64,000 nucleotides of DNA from Pseudomonas ovata (GTDB lineage: Bacteria > Pseudomonadota > Gammaproteobacteria > Pseudomonadales > Pseudomonadaceae): the NCBI RefSeq assembly GCF_003131185.1, contig NZ_QFFU01000002.1, positions 310,001-374,000 of the forward strand, in the 5' to 3' direction. The notes beneath the pieces are model-generated. The model made no database searches. It worked only from the letters and a program-made list of their open reading frames with translations, and had not been told where the DNA came from. Position numbers and translations under genes: made by a program. This document shows positions 25,946 to 33,012 of this stretch, piece after piece (within the stretch, counting starts at the first letter, position 1; the number at the start of each line of letters is the position of its first letter).

Positions 25946-26650
25946 TTATGCATGAAAGCCCATGAAGCGCTCGGCGATGGCCTCGGCACTGGTGCTGGCC
26001 GGGTCGACCTCGTCCACCAGCTGGCCGTTCTCGATGATCAGGATGCGGTCGGACAAGGCACTGAGAAACTCGATGTCCTGTTCCACCAGGATCACCGCCA
26101 GGTGCTGTTCCACACGCAAGCGCTGCAGGGTTTCGATGATTTCGTCGCAGATCGATGGCTGGATGCCCTCGGTGGGCTCGTCCAGCAGGATGATGTCCGG
26201 TGCGCCACACAGGCAGCGGGCCAGGGCCAACAGTTGTTGCTCGCCCCCGGACAGCGCACCGCCCGGTTGGTCGAGCAGGCGCTGCAGGCGCGGGAAATAC
26301 GCCAGGATGCGCTCGAGGGTGGCGTCGGCCTGGTCAAAATCCTTGACGCAGCCCATGCGCAGGTTTTCCCGCACGCTCAGGTGGGCGAAGATCTGCCGCC
26401 CCTGGGGCACATAGCCGATGCCGGCACGGGCTCGCTGGTGGGCGGCGGCCTTGCTCAGGTCTTTGCCGGCCATGTGCAGGCTGCCGGCCATGGCTGGCAG
26501 CTCGCCCATCAAGGCGCGCAACAGTGTGGTCTTGCCCATGCCATTGCGGCCCAGTACACCCAGGCAGGTATTCGCCGCGCAGCTCAGGCGAATGTCGCGC
26601 AGCACAGGGATACGGCCGTAGCCGGCCGATAAACCGATGACTTCAAGCAT
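25946..26650 (-). CDS. ABC transporter ATPase, UrtE/LivF type
   Basis: A 234-aa ATPase with Walker A GRNGMGKTT, signature LSGGEQQ, Walker B IILLDEPTEG and switch region VILVEQD. The LivF/UrtE subfamily is recognised by GYVPQGRQIFAHLSVRENL. It is one of two ATPases that drive branched-chain-type importers for amino acids, urea or short amides. Its start overlaps the end of the UrtD-like gene by 8 bp. The amidase downstream suggests the cargo is an amide. Confidence 0.9.
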   Translation of the reverse strand: MLEVIGLSAGYGRIPVLRDIRLSCAANTCLGVLGRNGMGKTTLLRALMGELPAMAGSLHMAGKDLSKAAAHQRARAGIGYVPQGRQIFAHLSVRENLRMGCVKDFDQADATLERILAYFPRLQRLLDQPGGALSGGEQQLLALARCLCGAPDIILLDEPTEGIQPSICDEIIETLQRLRVEQHLAVILVEQDIEFLSALSDRILIIENGQLVDEVDPASTSAEAIAERFMGFHA

Positions 26651-27365
26651 GTTTGATCTCCTGCTTGCCCAGGTACGCTTCGCGCACGGCCGGGTCCTGG
26701 GTCACCTCGGCAAAGCTGCCCTGGGCCAGAATCGCGCCTTGATTGAACACGGTGACGGTGCCGGCAATCAGGCGAATGAACGCCATGTCGTGCTCGACCA
26801 CCACGATGGTGCTGTGGGCATTGATCTCTTTGATCAGCGCGGCGGTCTTGCGCACTTCCTGATAGGTCATGCCGGCGGCCGGTTCGTCCAGCAGCACCAG
26901 CGCCGGGCGCGAGGCCAGGATCATGCCCAGCTCGACCCACTGGCGCTGGCCATGGGCGAGGTCACCGACCAGGCGCGAGCGCAGTTCGGTCAGGCCGATG
27001 CGCTCCAGGGTCTGCCCGGCGGTGTCGCGGGCCTCACCGGCCCCTTGCAGGCGGCTGGCGGCCAGGCGCAGGTTTTCCAGCACATCCAGGCCGTCGAAGA
27101 CACTGGGCGCTTGGGTCTTGATGCCGATGCCCAGGCGTGCCACCTGGTGCGGTGCCAGCCCGGAAATACGCTGGCCCTTGAAGTGGCAGACGCCACGCGT
27201 GGGCTTCAACTGGCCACTGAGCATCTTGAAGAACGTGCTCTTGCCCGCGCCGTTGGGGCCGATCAGGCAGCGCAGTTCGCCTTTTTCCAGGGTAAAGTCC
27301 ACTTCTTTGACCGCATGGACGCCGCCGAAGCTGACGCCCAGGCCTTGGGTTTGCAACAGGCTCAT
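26643..27365 (-). CDS. ABC transporter ATPase, UrtD/LivG type
   Basis: 240 aa from ATG 27365 (start MSLLQTQGLGVSFGG). Walker A is GPNGAGKST, the signature-like region is DLAHGQRQWVELGMILAS, and Walker B is LVLLDEPAAGMT with VVEHDMAFI after it. The replacement of the usual LSGGQ by LAHGQ is typical of UrtD. The frame stays open far upstream, but that part is antisense-like overlap with the permease gene. The start overlaps the UrtC stop as ATGA. Confidence 0.9.
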   Translation of the reverse strand: MSLLQTQGLGVSFGGVHAVKEVDFTLEKGELRCLIGPNGAGKSTFFKMLSGQLKPTRGVCHFKGQRISGLAPHQVARLGIGIKTQAPSVFDGLDVLENLRLAASRLQGAGEARDTAGQTLERIGLTELRSRLVGDLAHGQRQWVELGMILASRPALVLLDEPAAGMTYQEVRKTAALIKEINAHSTIVVVEHDMAFIRLIAGTVTVFNQGAILAQGSFAEVTQDPAVREAYLGKQEIKHA

Positions 27366-28387
27366 TGGGCAGGCTCCTGTGTCGGTACAGGCCGTGGACG
27401 GCGCTGGCACAGGCGCGTGACCCAGGCGCCCAGGGTTGGCAGCAGGCCACGAGGCAAGAGCATGACGAAGGCCAGCAGGATCAGCCCCAGGACAAAGCCG
27501 CTGTCGATGTGCTGTTGCTCGCCCAGGCGCGCCATCAGTGCCTGAATGCCGATGCAGGCCAGGATCGGCCCGAACAGGGTGCCGCGCCCGCCCACGATGA
27601 CCCAGATGATGATCTGCGCCGACTGCGCCAGCCCGAACACTCCAGGGCTGACAAACGCGCCCCAGTTGGCGAACAGGCAGCCGGCCAGCCCGGCGATGCC
27701 GCCGCCCAGGCTGAACACGATCAGCTTGTGCAGGCGCGTGTCGTAGCCCAGCAGGCCGGCACGCTGTTCGTTTTCGCGAATCGCCACCACCACCTTGCCG
27801 AAGTGGCTGGCCAGCAGCCCGCGCAGGCCCAGGTAACACAGGATCAGCGCGGCGCCGATCACCTGGAATAACGTTTCCGGCTCCAACACCTGTTCGGGGT
27901 TGAACGGCACGTTCAGCGTGGGAATCGCCGGGATGCCATTGAAGCCGCCCAGCAAGGCGCTGCCGATGTGGTACTCGGGCCCGGAGGTGGAGTTCATCAC
28001 ATTGAACAGGATCAAGGTGACTGCCAGGGTGATGACGCCCAGGTACACGTCGCTGATGCCGCCATAGAACATGAAGTAGCCCATGGCGGCGGCCACCAGT
28101 GCCGGCACCGCAATGGCCAGCAGCACCGGCCAGGTGCTGTCGCCGATATTGAGCACCCCGATGGCATAGGCATAGGCACCCAGGCCGAAGAACGCTGCCT
28201 GGCCAAAGCACAGGATGCCGCCAAAGCCCCAGATAAAGGCCAGGCTCAGCGCCAGCAGCGCCATCACCAGGTAGATGGTCAGGGACAACAGGGTAAACAG
28301 GTCCAGCCACTGTGGCAGGACCACTACAAGCCCGGTGGCCAGGACGCAGCCGAGCACGGGTAACAGCATGCGGGTATTGACAGGCAT
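27362..28387 (-). CDS. ABC transporter permease, UrtC/LivM type
   Basis: A 341-aa inner-membrane permease with about ten spans and the LivM/UrtC signature SLAFIWGFGGILCFGQAAFFGLGAY split here as ALSLAFIWGFGGILCFGQ and AAFFGLGAYAYAIG. WVIVGGRGTLFGPILA near residue 260 is the conserved cytoplasmic coupling region that contacts the ATPases. Its stop overlaps the next start by 4 bp, and its own start overlaps the UrtB-like stop as TGATG. Confidence 0.9.
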   Translation of the reverse strand: MPVNTRMLLPVLGCVLATGLVVVLPQWLDLFTLLSLTIYLVMALLALSLAFIWGFGGILCFGQAAFFGLGAYAYAIGVLNIGDSTWPVLLAIAVPALVAAAMGYFMFYGGISDVYLGVITLAVTLILFNVMNSTSGPEYHIGSALLGGFNGIPAIPTLNVPFNPEQVLEPETLFQVIGAALILCYLGLRGLLASHFGKVVVAIRENEQRAGLLGYDTRLHKLIVFSLGGGIAGLAGCLFANWGAFVSPGVFGLAQSAQIIIWVIVGGRGTLFGPILACIGIQALMARLGEQQHIDSGFVLGLILLAFVMLLPRGLLPTLGAWVTRLCQRRPRPVPTQEPAQ

Positions 28388-29256
28388 CAGAACGCCCTCC
28401 GAAAGAAACGACCGGTAATGCCCTGGGGCAACACGCGAATCAGCACGATGGCCGCCAGCAACAGCGCCACTTCACCGAACACAGGGGTGCTGAAGAAGGT
28501 CACGACCTGGCTGATCAGCCCGAAACCACCCGCCGCGCTGAGCGTGCCGGTGATGACCGCGCTGCCGCCGCCGATCACGGTGATAAAGGCCTTGGCGATG
28601 TAGCTGGCCCCCAAGGTCGGGATGACGCCGGTCAACGGCGCCAGGACGGCACCGCCCAGGCCGGCCAGCGCCGCACCCAGCCCGAAGGTCAGGCTGTAGA
28701 TACGCCCGGGGTTGGTCCCAAGGGCGGCCGCCATTCTGGCGTTTTGCATGGTGGCGCGGGCACACAGGCCAAAGTGGGTAAAGCGCAGCAGTGCCCACAT
28801 GCCCAACAGCACCGCCACCGCCACGGCAATCACGAACAGCCCGTAGCCGCTGGTTTGGTAAGCGCCGATGCTGATACCCGGCAGCGGCGAGCTGATGCCC
28901 ACCGTGGTGTTGCCGAACAGCATGGTGGCCGCACCGGTCAGCGCCAGGCTCAGGCCCCAGGTGGCGAGCATGGTGTCGATCATGCGGCCATACAGGTGCC
29001 GCACCAGCAGGCGCTCTACCAGCATGCCGAACACCCCGACGCTCAAGGGCGCCAGCACCAGGATCGAAATCCAGATGGGCACGTGCAGGTGATGGGTGGC
29101 GAGCACGGCGACGTAACCGCCGAGCATCATGAACTCACCGTGGGCCAGGTTGATGATCTTCATCATCCCGAACACCACTGCCAGGCCGATGCTGAGCAGC
29201 ACCAGCGTGGCGATGGCGCCCACGATCTGCAGGGAAAAAATGGCAGCCCAATCCAT
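28387..29256 (-). CDS. ABC transporter permease, UrtB/LivH type
   Basis: A 289-aa permease with about eight spans. INLAHGEFMMLGGYVAVL near residues 35-52 and the coupling segment FITVIGGGSAVITGT near residues 218-232 identify the LivH/UrtB group. It forms the second half of the membrane channel with the UrtC-like subunit. It is 10 bp from the binding-protein gene and belongs to the same leftward transcript. Confidence 0.9.
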   Translation of the reverse strand: MDWAAIFSLQIVGAIATLVLLSIGLAVVFGMMKIINLAHGEFMMLGGYVAVLATHHLHVPIWISILVLAPLSVGVFGMLVERLLVRHLYGRMIDTMLATWGLSLALTGAATMLFGNTTVGISSPLPGISIGAYQTSGYGLFVIAVAVAVLLGMWALLRFTHFGLCARATMQNARMAAALGTNPGRIYSLTFGLGAALAGLGGAVLAPLTGVIPTLGASYIAKAFITVIGGGSAVITGTLSAAGGFGLISQVVTFFSTPVFGEVALLLAAIVLIRVLPQGITGRFFRRAF

Positions 29257-29266
29257 GACCGCCTCC

Positions 29267-30505
29267 TTACAGCGCGATGCTGTATTGTTTTGCGTCGCGC
29301 GGGTTCTTCACCAGGTCGCACACCGCAGCGGTGTCCGACGGCGCTTGCTGGGCAAAGCTCTGGACCACTTCCAGGCGGCGATCGCGCACTTCGGCGATGT
29401 GCACGTCGAGCACGCAGTGATGAGTGGCAGGGTCGACACTGACCTTGCCACTGGGCAGGTCCAGGCTGATCCCTTTCTCCAGGGCCTCGATCACCGCCAT
29501 GCGCTCGACGCTGCCGGCCTGGCGAACGCCTTCGGCCCACAGCATCATGCCCTGATAGGCGCCCATCGCCAGTTCGGTGATGTACGGGTAGTCGGCGCCG
29601 AAACGCTTGTGGAAACGCTCGACAAAGGCCTGGTTCTGCGGCGTGGCCAGTTCCTGGACGTAGTTCTGGCAGATCAGGATGCCGTTGCTTTCCTCGGGCG
29701 ACAGCACGATGTGCTCATTGCCGCCGGCGAATGTGGTGGAGGCAATTGGCAACTTGCCGGTCATGCCGGCCGCTTTCCATTGACGGTAGAACGACATGTG
29801 CGCACCGCCCACCAGTGCCGACCAGACGAAATCGGGCTTGGCGTCCTGGATCTTGGAGATGGTCGCCCCGAAGTTGGTCACATCCAGCGGGAAGAACTCG
29901 ATACCGACGCTTTGCCCGCCGGCCTGCTCGACGTACTTCTTGACCCAGGCGGTGACGATCTGTCCGTAGTTGTAGTCTGCCGCAACGATGTAGACCTTCT
30001 TGCCCCACTGCTGGGTGACATGGGCCACCAGCTTCTCGACGGTCTGGCCGGGGGTGACACCGGTGCCGAAGAAGTTGCGGTCACACACCCCGCCCTCGTA
30101 CTGGTTGTTGTAGAAGTACAGGGTCTTGTAGCGGTCCAGCACCGGACGCACCACCTCGCGCGAGGCCGAGGTGATGCCGGCATGCACCACCGCTGCACGG
30201 TCCTTGAGCGCGGCCTGCTGGGCGTATTGTGCATAGAGCTGCATGTTCGACTGGGTGTCGTACTTGATCAGGTTCAGCGGACGGTTCAGCAGGCCGCCCT
30301 GGGCATTGAGTTCTTCGACCGCGAAGGTCAGGGCGTCGACGATGGGTTTGCCGTAGATGTCCAGACCGCCAGAGTTGTCGTAGAGCGAGGCGATATTGAT
30401 CGCATCCCCGGCGGCCAGTGCCGAGAAGCTCTTGAGGCTCAAGGTGGACAATACTGCCGCGGAAACAGCGGACGAACGCAGGAAAGTTCGACGATTCATA
30501 GCCAT
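29267..30505 (-). CDS. Urea/short-chain-amide ABC transporter substrate-binding protein (UrtA/FmdD-like)
   Basis: 412 aa from ATG 30505 with SD CAGGAG. The N-terminus MAMNRRTFLRSSAVSAAVLS has a twin-arginine motif followed by a hydrophobic stretch and ALAAG cleavage region, so Tat export is likely, as known for UrtA/FmdD proteins. The mature part is a type I binding fold (INIASLYDNSGGLDIYGKP, YFYNNQYEGGVCDRNFFGTG). FmdD of methylotrophs and UrtA bind short amides and urea. With an amidase rather than a urease next door, an amide ligand is favoured. It is the first gene of the operon. Confidence 0.9.
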   Translation of the reverse strand: MAMNRRTFLRSSAVSAAVLSTLSLKSFSALAAGDAINIASLYDNSGGLDIYGKPIVDALTFAVEELNAQGGLLNRPLNLIKYDTQSNMQLYAQYAQQAALKDRAAVVHAGITSASREVVRPVLDRYKTLYFYNNQYEGGVCDRNFFGTGVTPGQTVEKLVAHVTQQWGKKVYIVAADYNYGQIVTAWVKKYVEQAGGQSVGIEFFPLDVTNFGATISKIQDAKPDFVWSALVGGAHMSFYRQWKAAGMTGKLPIASTTFAGGNEHIVLSPEESNGILICQNYVQELATPQNQAFVERFHKRFGADYPYITELAMGAYQGMMLWAEGVRQAGSVERMAVIEALEKGISLDLPSGKVSVDPATHHCVLDVHIAEVRDRRLEVVQSFAQQAPSDTAAVCDLVKNPRDAKQYSIAL

Positions 30506-30630
30506 TCGGAAGACTCCTGAAACCAGAGCCTGCACATCGACGCCACCGAACACGGTCAGGTTCGAGGGTGGGTGATCAATGCGAAGAGGTCTGGGGAGAA
30601 ATGCAGGCGAGGGGGAAGGAGGCCTGATTT

Positions 30631-30703
30631 CACATGCCGACGACGCTGTCGGCTGGGGATGTGAGTCGCTTCACTTAAAGACGCAGCCGCATCGTTGGGG
30701 CTG
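30631..30703 (-). promoter_or_regulatory. Candidate ANTAR (AmiR) target: two hexaloop hairpins in the leader
   Basis: In the leftward transcript, hairpin P1 (30703-30684) has arms CAGCCCC and GCGGCTG with one C-C mismatch and loop AACGAT. Hairpin P2 (30653-30636) has arms GCCGAC and GTCGGC and loop AGCGTC, with an outer CACAT/ATGTG stem (30631-30663). Both loops have six bases with A at 1 and G at 4, the rule known for EutV-type ANTAR targets. They lie about 130-200 nt upstream of the binding-protein start, and an AmiR-like protein is encoded in the same operon. I see no obvious intrinsic terminator after P2. Confidence 0.65.
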
Positions 30704-30763
30704 GTCACCCTTCACATGCATGAGGGGGAAGCGAATACCGCAGGGAGCGGCAGGCTTCAACCA

Positions 30764-30778
30764 GCAATATGCAGGCCA
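30764..30778 (-). promoter_or_regulatory. Candidate sigma-54 promoter of the amide operon
   Basis: Read leftward: TGGCCTGCATATTGC, with GG and GC 10 nt apart as sigma-54 needs, matching TGGC and TTGC blocks and missing the AC of TGGCAC. Transcription would start near 30752, giving a leader of about 245 nt that contains both hexaloop hairpins. Confidence 0.5.
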
Positions 30779-30866
30779 CAAAGTCTATCTATTTGATTTT
30801 CAAGTAAAAAGTCGTTCTTGTTTGAGCATTTTTGCGTCTTGGGAAGTCTTGCGTGGGTAGAAATGA

Positions 30867-30881
30867 TGCACTGAGTGTGCA
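30867..30881. promoter_or_regulatory. NtrC-like palindrome upstream of the sigma-54 site
   Basis: TGCAC-TGAGT-GTGCA, about 90-115 bp upstream of the -24 element, where enhancer sites usually lie. The arms equal those of NtrC sites, but the spacer is 5 and not the usual 7 bp, so assignment to NtrC is tentative. It also lies just after the 3' end of the convergent-side tetR gene. Confidence 0.3.
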
Positions 30882-30892
30882 GTTTTGGAGCG

Positions 30893-31519
30893 TTACGTGT
30901 CGTTCGTATTCAGGCACAGGCTGTCCCATAGCGCCATGACTTGAGTCACTGCAGCGTCCAGGGTTGCATGCGTGACACCATCGCGTGCCAGGGTCGACAA
31001 GCCCAGAAGAAAACTGTCGAACACCGCAGCAAGCGTCGTGGGGACTACCGTCTCGGGCAGTTCGCCTGTAGCGATGGCGCGTTCGATACAGGCCACCATA
31101 CCTTTACGGTTCTGCTCGCGCGCCTGCACCAGAGGCTGAGAGATGGCTTTGCTCTCGTCCGAGCACGCGCTCATCAGGCCCAGTGACACCAGGCAGCCCT
31201 TGGGATGACCGGGCTCGCATTGCATGTGTGCCGAGCGTCGCAGGGTCAGTTCAATCGCTTTTCTGGGGGGCAGCGTCGTGTCAAACAGGCTGTCGGTGAC
31301 CCGGCCGTGGGTGGTGAGATAACGCTCCATCACCTCCTTGAACAGTGCCTGCTTCGAGCCAAAGGCTGCGTAAAAGCTGGGGGCGGTAATGCCGCCACCG
31401 ATACTCGCCTTGAGCTGGCTGAGGGAGGTGGCGTCGTAGCCATGCTCCCAGAACAGGTGCAGTGCCTGAGTGACTGCCACATCACGGTCAAAGGTGCGTG
31501 GGCGTCCCATCTGTGCCAT
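30893..31519 (-). CDS. TetR-family repressor
   Basis: 208 aa from ATG 31519 with SD GGAGA. MGRPRTFDRDVAVTQALHLFWEHGYDATSLSQL and the helix-turn-helix SIGGGITAPSFYAAFGSKQALFKEVM are standard TetR N-terminal sequence; the C-terminal half is the ligand/dimer region, with a CxxGCLV-type stretch. It is divergent from an MFS efflux gene, and a perfect palindrome lies between the two (31597-31612). It most likely represses that pump and itself; the ligand is unknown. An upstream in-frame ATG at 31561 is less likely. Confidence 0.9.
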   Translation of the reverse strand: MAQMGRPRTFDRDVAVTQALHLFWEHGYDATSLSQLKASIGGGITAPSFYAAFGSKQALFKEVMERYLTTHGRVTDSLFDTTLPPRKAIELTLRRSAHMQCEPGHPKGCLVSLGLMSACSDESKAISQPLVQAREQNRKGMVACIERAIATGELPETVVPTTLAAVFDSFLLGLSTLARDGVTHATLDAAVTQVMALWDSLCLNTNDT

Positions 31520-31596
31520 GTCAGTTCTCCGTTGAATGCACTTGGATACTAATCGATACATAAGTCGTTGACCACCTGACAGCTTCTCCCTATATT

Positions 31597-31612
31597 TATA
31601 CCGATCGGTATA
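31597..31612. promoter_or_regulatory. TetR operator palindrome
   Basis: TATACCGATCGGTATA, a perfect 16-bp inverted repeat located 17 bp before the MFS start and 78 bp before the tetR start, overlapping the expected -10 region of the MFS gene. The ACCGATCGGT core fits TetR operators of this subfamily. Confidence 0.75.
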
Positions 31613-31629
31613 TTAGTGAGGAGGATCAA

Positions 31630-32835
31630 ATGGCAACAGATGACAAAGAAGACCCAAAGCTTCCGCTGGCGGCACTGCTGGCGCTGGCCATGACGGGGTT
31701 TATCTGCATCGTGACCGAGACGTTACCCGCAGGGTTGCTACCCCAGATCAGCAATGGCCTGGGAATCTCGGCATCCTTTGCCGGGCAGATGGTGACGGTT
31801 TATGCCCTGGGGTCGCTGTTGGCGGCCATTCCACTGACCATCGCCACGCAGAGCTGGCGGCGCCGGACCGTGCTGTTGCTGGCGATTGTCGGTTTTCTGG
31901 TGTTCAACTCCGTCACCGCGCTGTCGTCCAGTTACGGGCTGACCTTGATCGCGCGGTTTTTCGCGGGTGTTTCTGCGGGGCTGGCCTGGAGCCTGATCGC
32001 AGGTTATGCCCGCCGTATGGTCGTCCCGTCATTGCAGGGCCGTGCGATGGCCGTTGCGATGGTGGGAACGCCCATCGCCTTGTCGCTGGGCGTGCCGTTG
32101 GGCACCTGGCTGGGTGGGGCCATGGGCTGGCGCCTGGCGTTTGGTCTGATGTCCGGGATGACCCTGCTGTTGATCGTCTGGGTGCTGGTCAAGGTGCCTG
32201 ATTACCCAGGCCAGGCCGCTTCGCAACGCCTGGCCTTGCGCCAGGTCTTGTTCACGCCAGGCGTACGCCCGGTACTCGGGGTGGTCTTCACCTGGATGCT
32301 GGCGCACAACATTCTTTACACCTACGTCGCGCCCTTTGTTTCCCGGGCCGGGTTGGCGGATGAGGTGGATCGGGTGTTACTGGCATTTGGTGTCGCGGCC
32401 CTGGTGGGCATCTGGATCACCGGGCGGCTGGTTGATCGGCATCTGCGCCAGACCGTATTGGCCAGCCTCGCCACTTTTGCCGCGGTTTCGGTTTTCCTGG
32501 GTATGTTTGCAGGTTCTGTGCTGGCCATTTACATCGGGGTTTTTATCTGGGGCCTGACCTTTGGCGGCGCCGCCACGCTGTTGCAGACAGCGCTGGCCGA
32601 TTCGGCAGGTGAGGGCGCTGATGTGGCGCTGTCGATGAACGTGGTTGTCTGGAACAGCGCCATTGCCGGCGGTGGATTGCTGGGGGGCGTCTTGCTGGGG
32701 CAATGGGGGGCGGGGGCGTTTCCCTGGGCCTTGCTGCTATTGCTGCTGCTGAGCCTGGGTATTGCGTCGCGCGCGCGGGTTCATGGATTTGCGCAGGGTG
32801 ACAGGCCGGTGGGTGCAGAGGTGATGGGGCATTGA
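31630..32835 (+). CDS. MFS efflux transporter, DHA1 family (AraJ/NepI-like)
   Basis: A 401-aa protein with 12 membrane spans and SD GAGGAGG before ATG 31630. ALAMTGFICIVTETLPAGLL in helix 1 is the DHA1 pattern of AraJ, YdhP and purine-nucleoside exporters. GARRMVVP-like and GVPLGTWLGGAMGWR motif C in helix 5 indicates an exporter. The divergent TetR gene and operator point to inducible drug or metabolite efflux. The substrate is not readable. Confidence 0.88.
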   Translation: MATDDKEDPKLPLAALLALAMTGFICIVTETLPAGLLPQISNGLGISASFAGQMVTVYALGSLLAAIPLTIATQSWRRRTVLLLAIVGFLVFNSVTALSSSYGLTLIARFFAGVSAGLAWSLIAGYARRMVVPSLQGRAMAVAMVGTPIALSLGVPLGTWLGGAMGWRLAFGLMSGMTLLLIVWVLVKVPDYPGQAASQRLALRQVLFTPGVRPVLGVVFTWMLAHNILYTYVAPFVSRAGLADEVDRVLLAFGVAALVGIWITGRLVDRHLRQTVLASLATFAAVSVFLGMFAGSVLAIYIGVFIWGLTFGGAATLLQTALADSAGEGADVALSMNVVVWNSAIAGGGLLGGVLLGQWGAGAFPWALLLLLLLSLGIASRARVHGFAQGDRPVGAEVMGH

Positions 32836-32930
32836 GGGGACACGTCGTGTTGCGCGAGTCGTTCAAAGCTCGCGCCACGCCGTTCCCAGAACAAGAGGAG
32901 GGAACGAGAGCCGGATAATCCGGGGGTCTC

Positions 32931-32951
32931 CAGTGGGCACCGCGCCCACTG
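32931..32951. other. Palindrome upstream of the BCCT gene
   Basis: CAGTGGGC and GCCCACTG form an 8-bp perfect inverted repeat with a 5-bp spacer, 61 bp before the BCCT start. It may be an operator or the hairpin end of the upstream MFS transcript; there is no T-run. Confidence 0.35.
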
Positions 32952-33012
32952 CATGCAGTGTTACCGATAAAACAAGAAAAACCTGCAGATTCCCCAAAAT
33001 GGATGGCTATTG

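Noticed and set aside
26643..28310. Single 555-aa leftward frame
   Set aside because: Only its last 240 residues are real (UrtD-like ATPase from 27365). The first part is an out-of-frame reading of the UrtC-like permease gene, so this is not a fusion.
25946..30505. Assignment of the transporter as a urea (Urt) system
   Set aside because: Sequence similarity fits both urea and short-amide importers. An amidase and AmiC/AmiR are linked and no urease is present, so an amide role was preferred and the urt symbols were not used.
29129..30520. 463-aa rightward frame
   Set aside because: Antisense to the UrtB- and UrtA-like genes; no recognisable motifs and no start signal.
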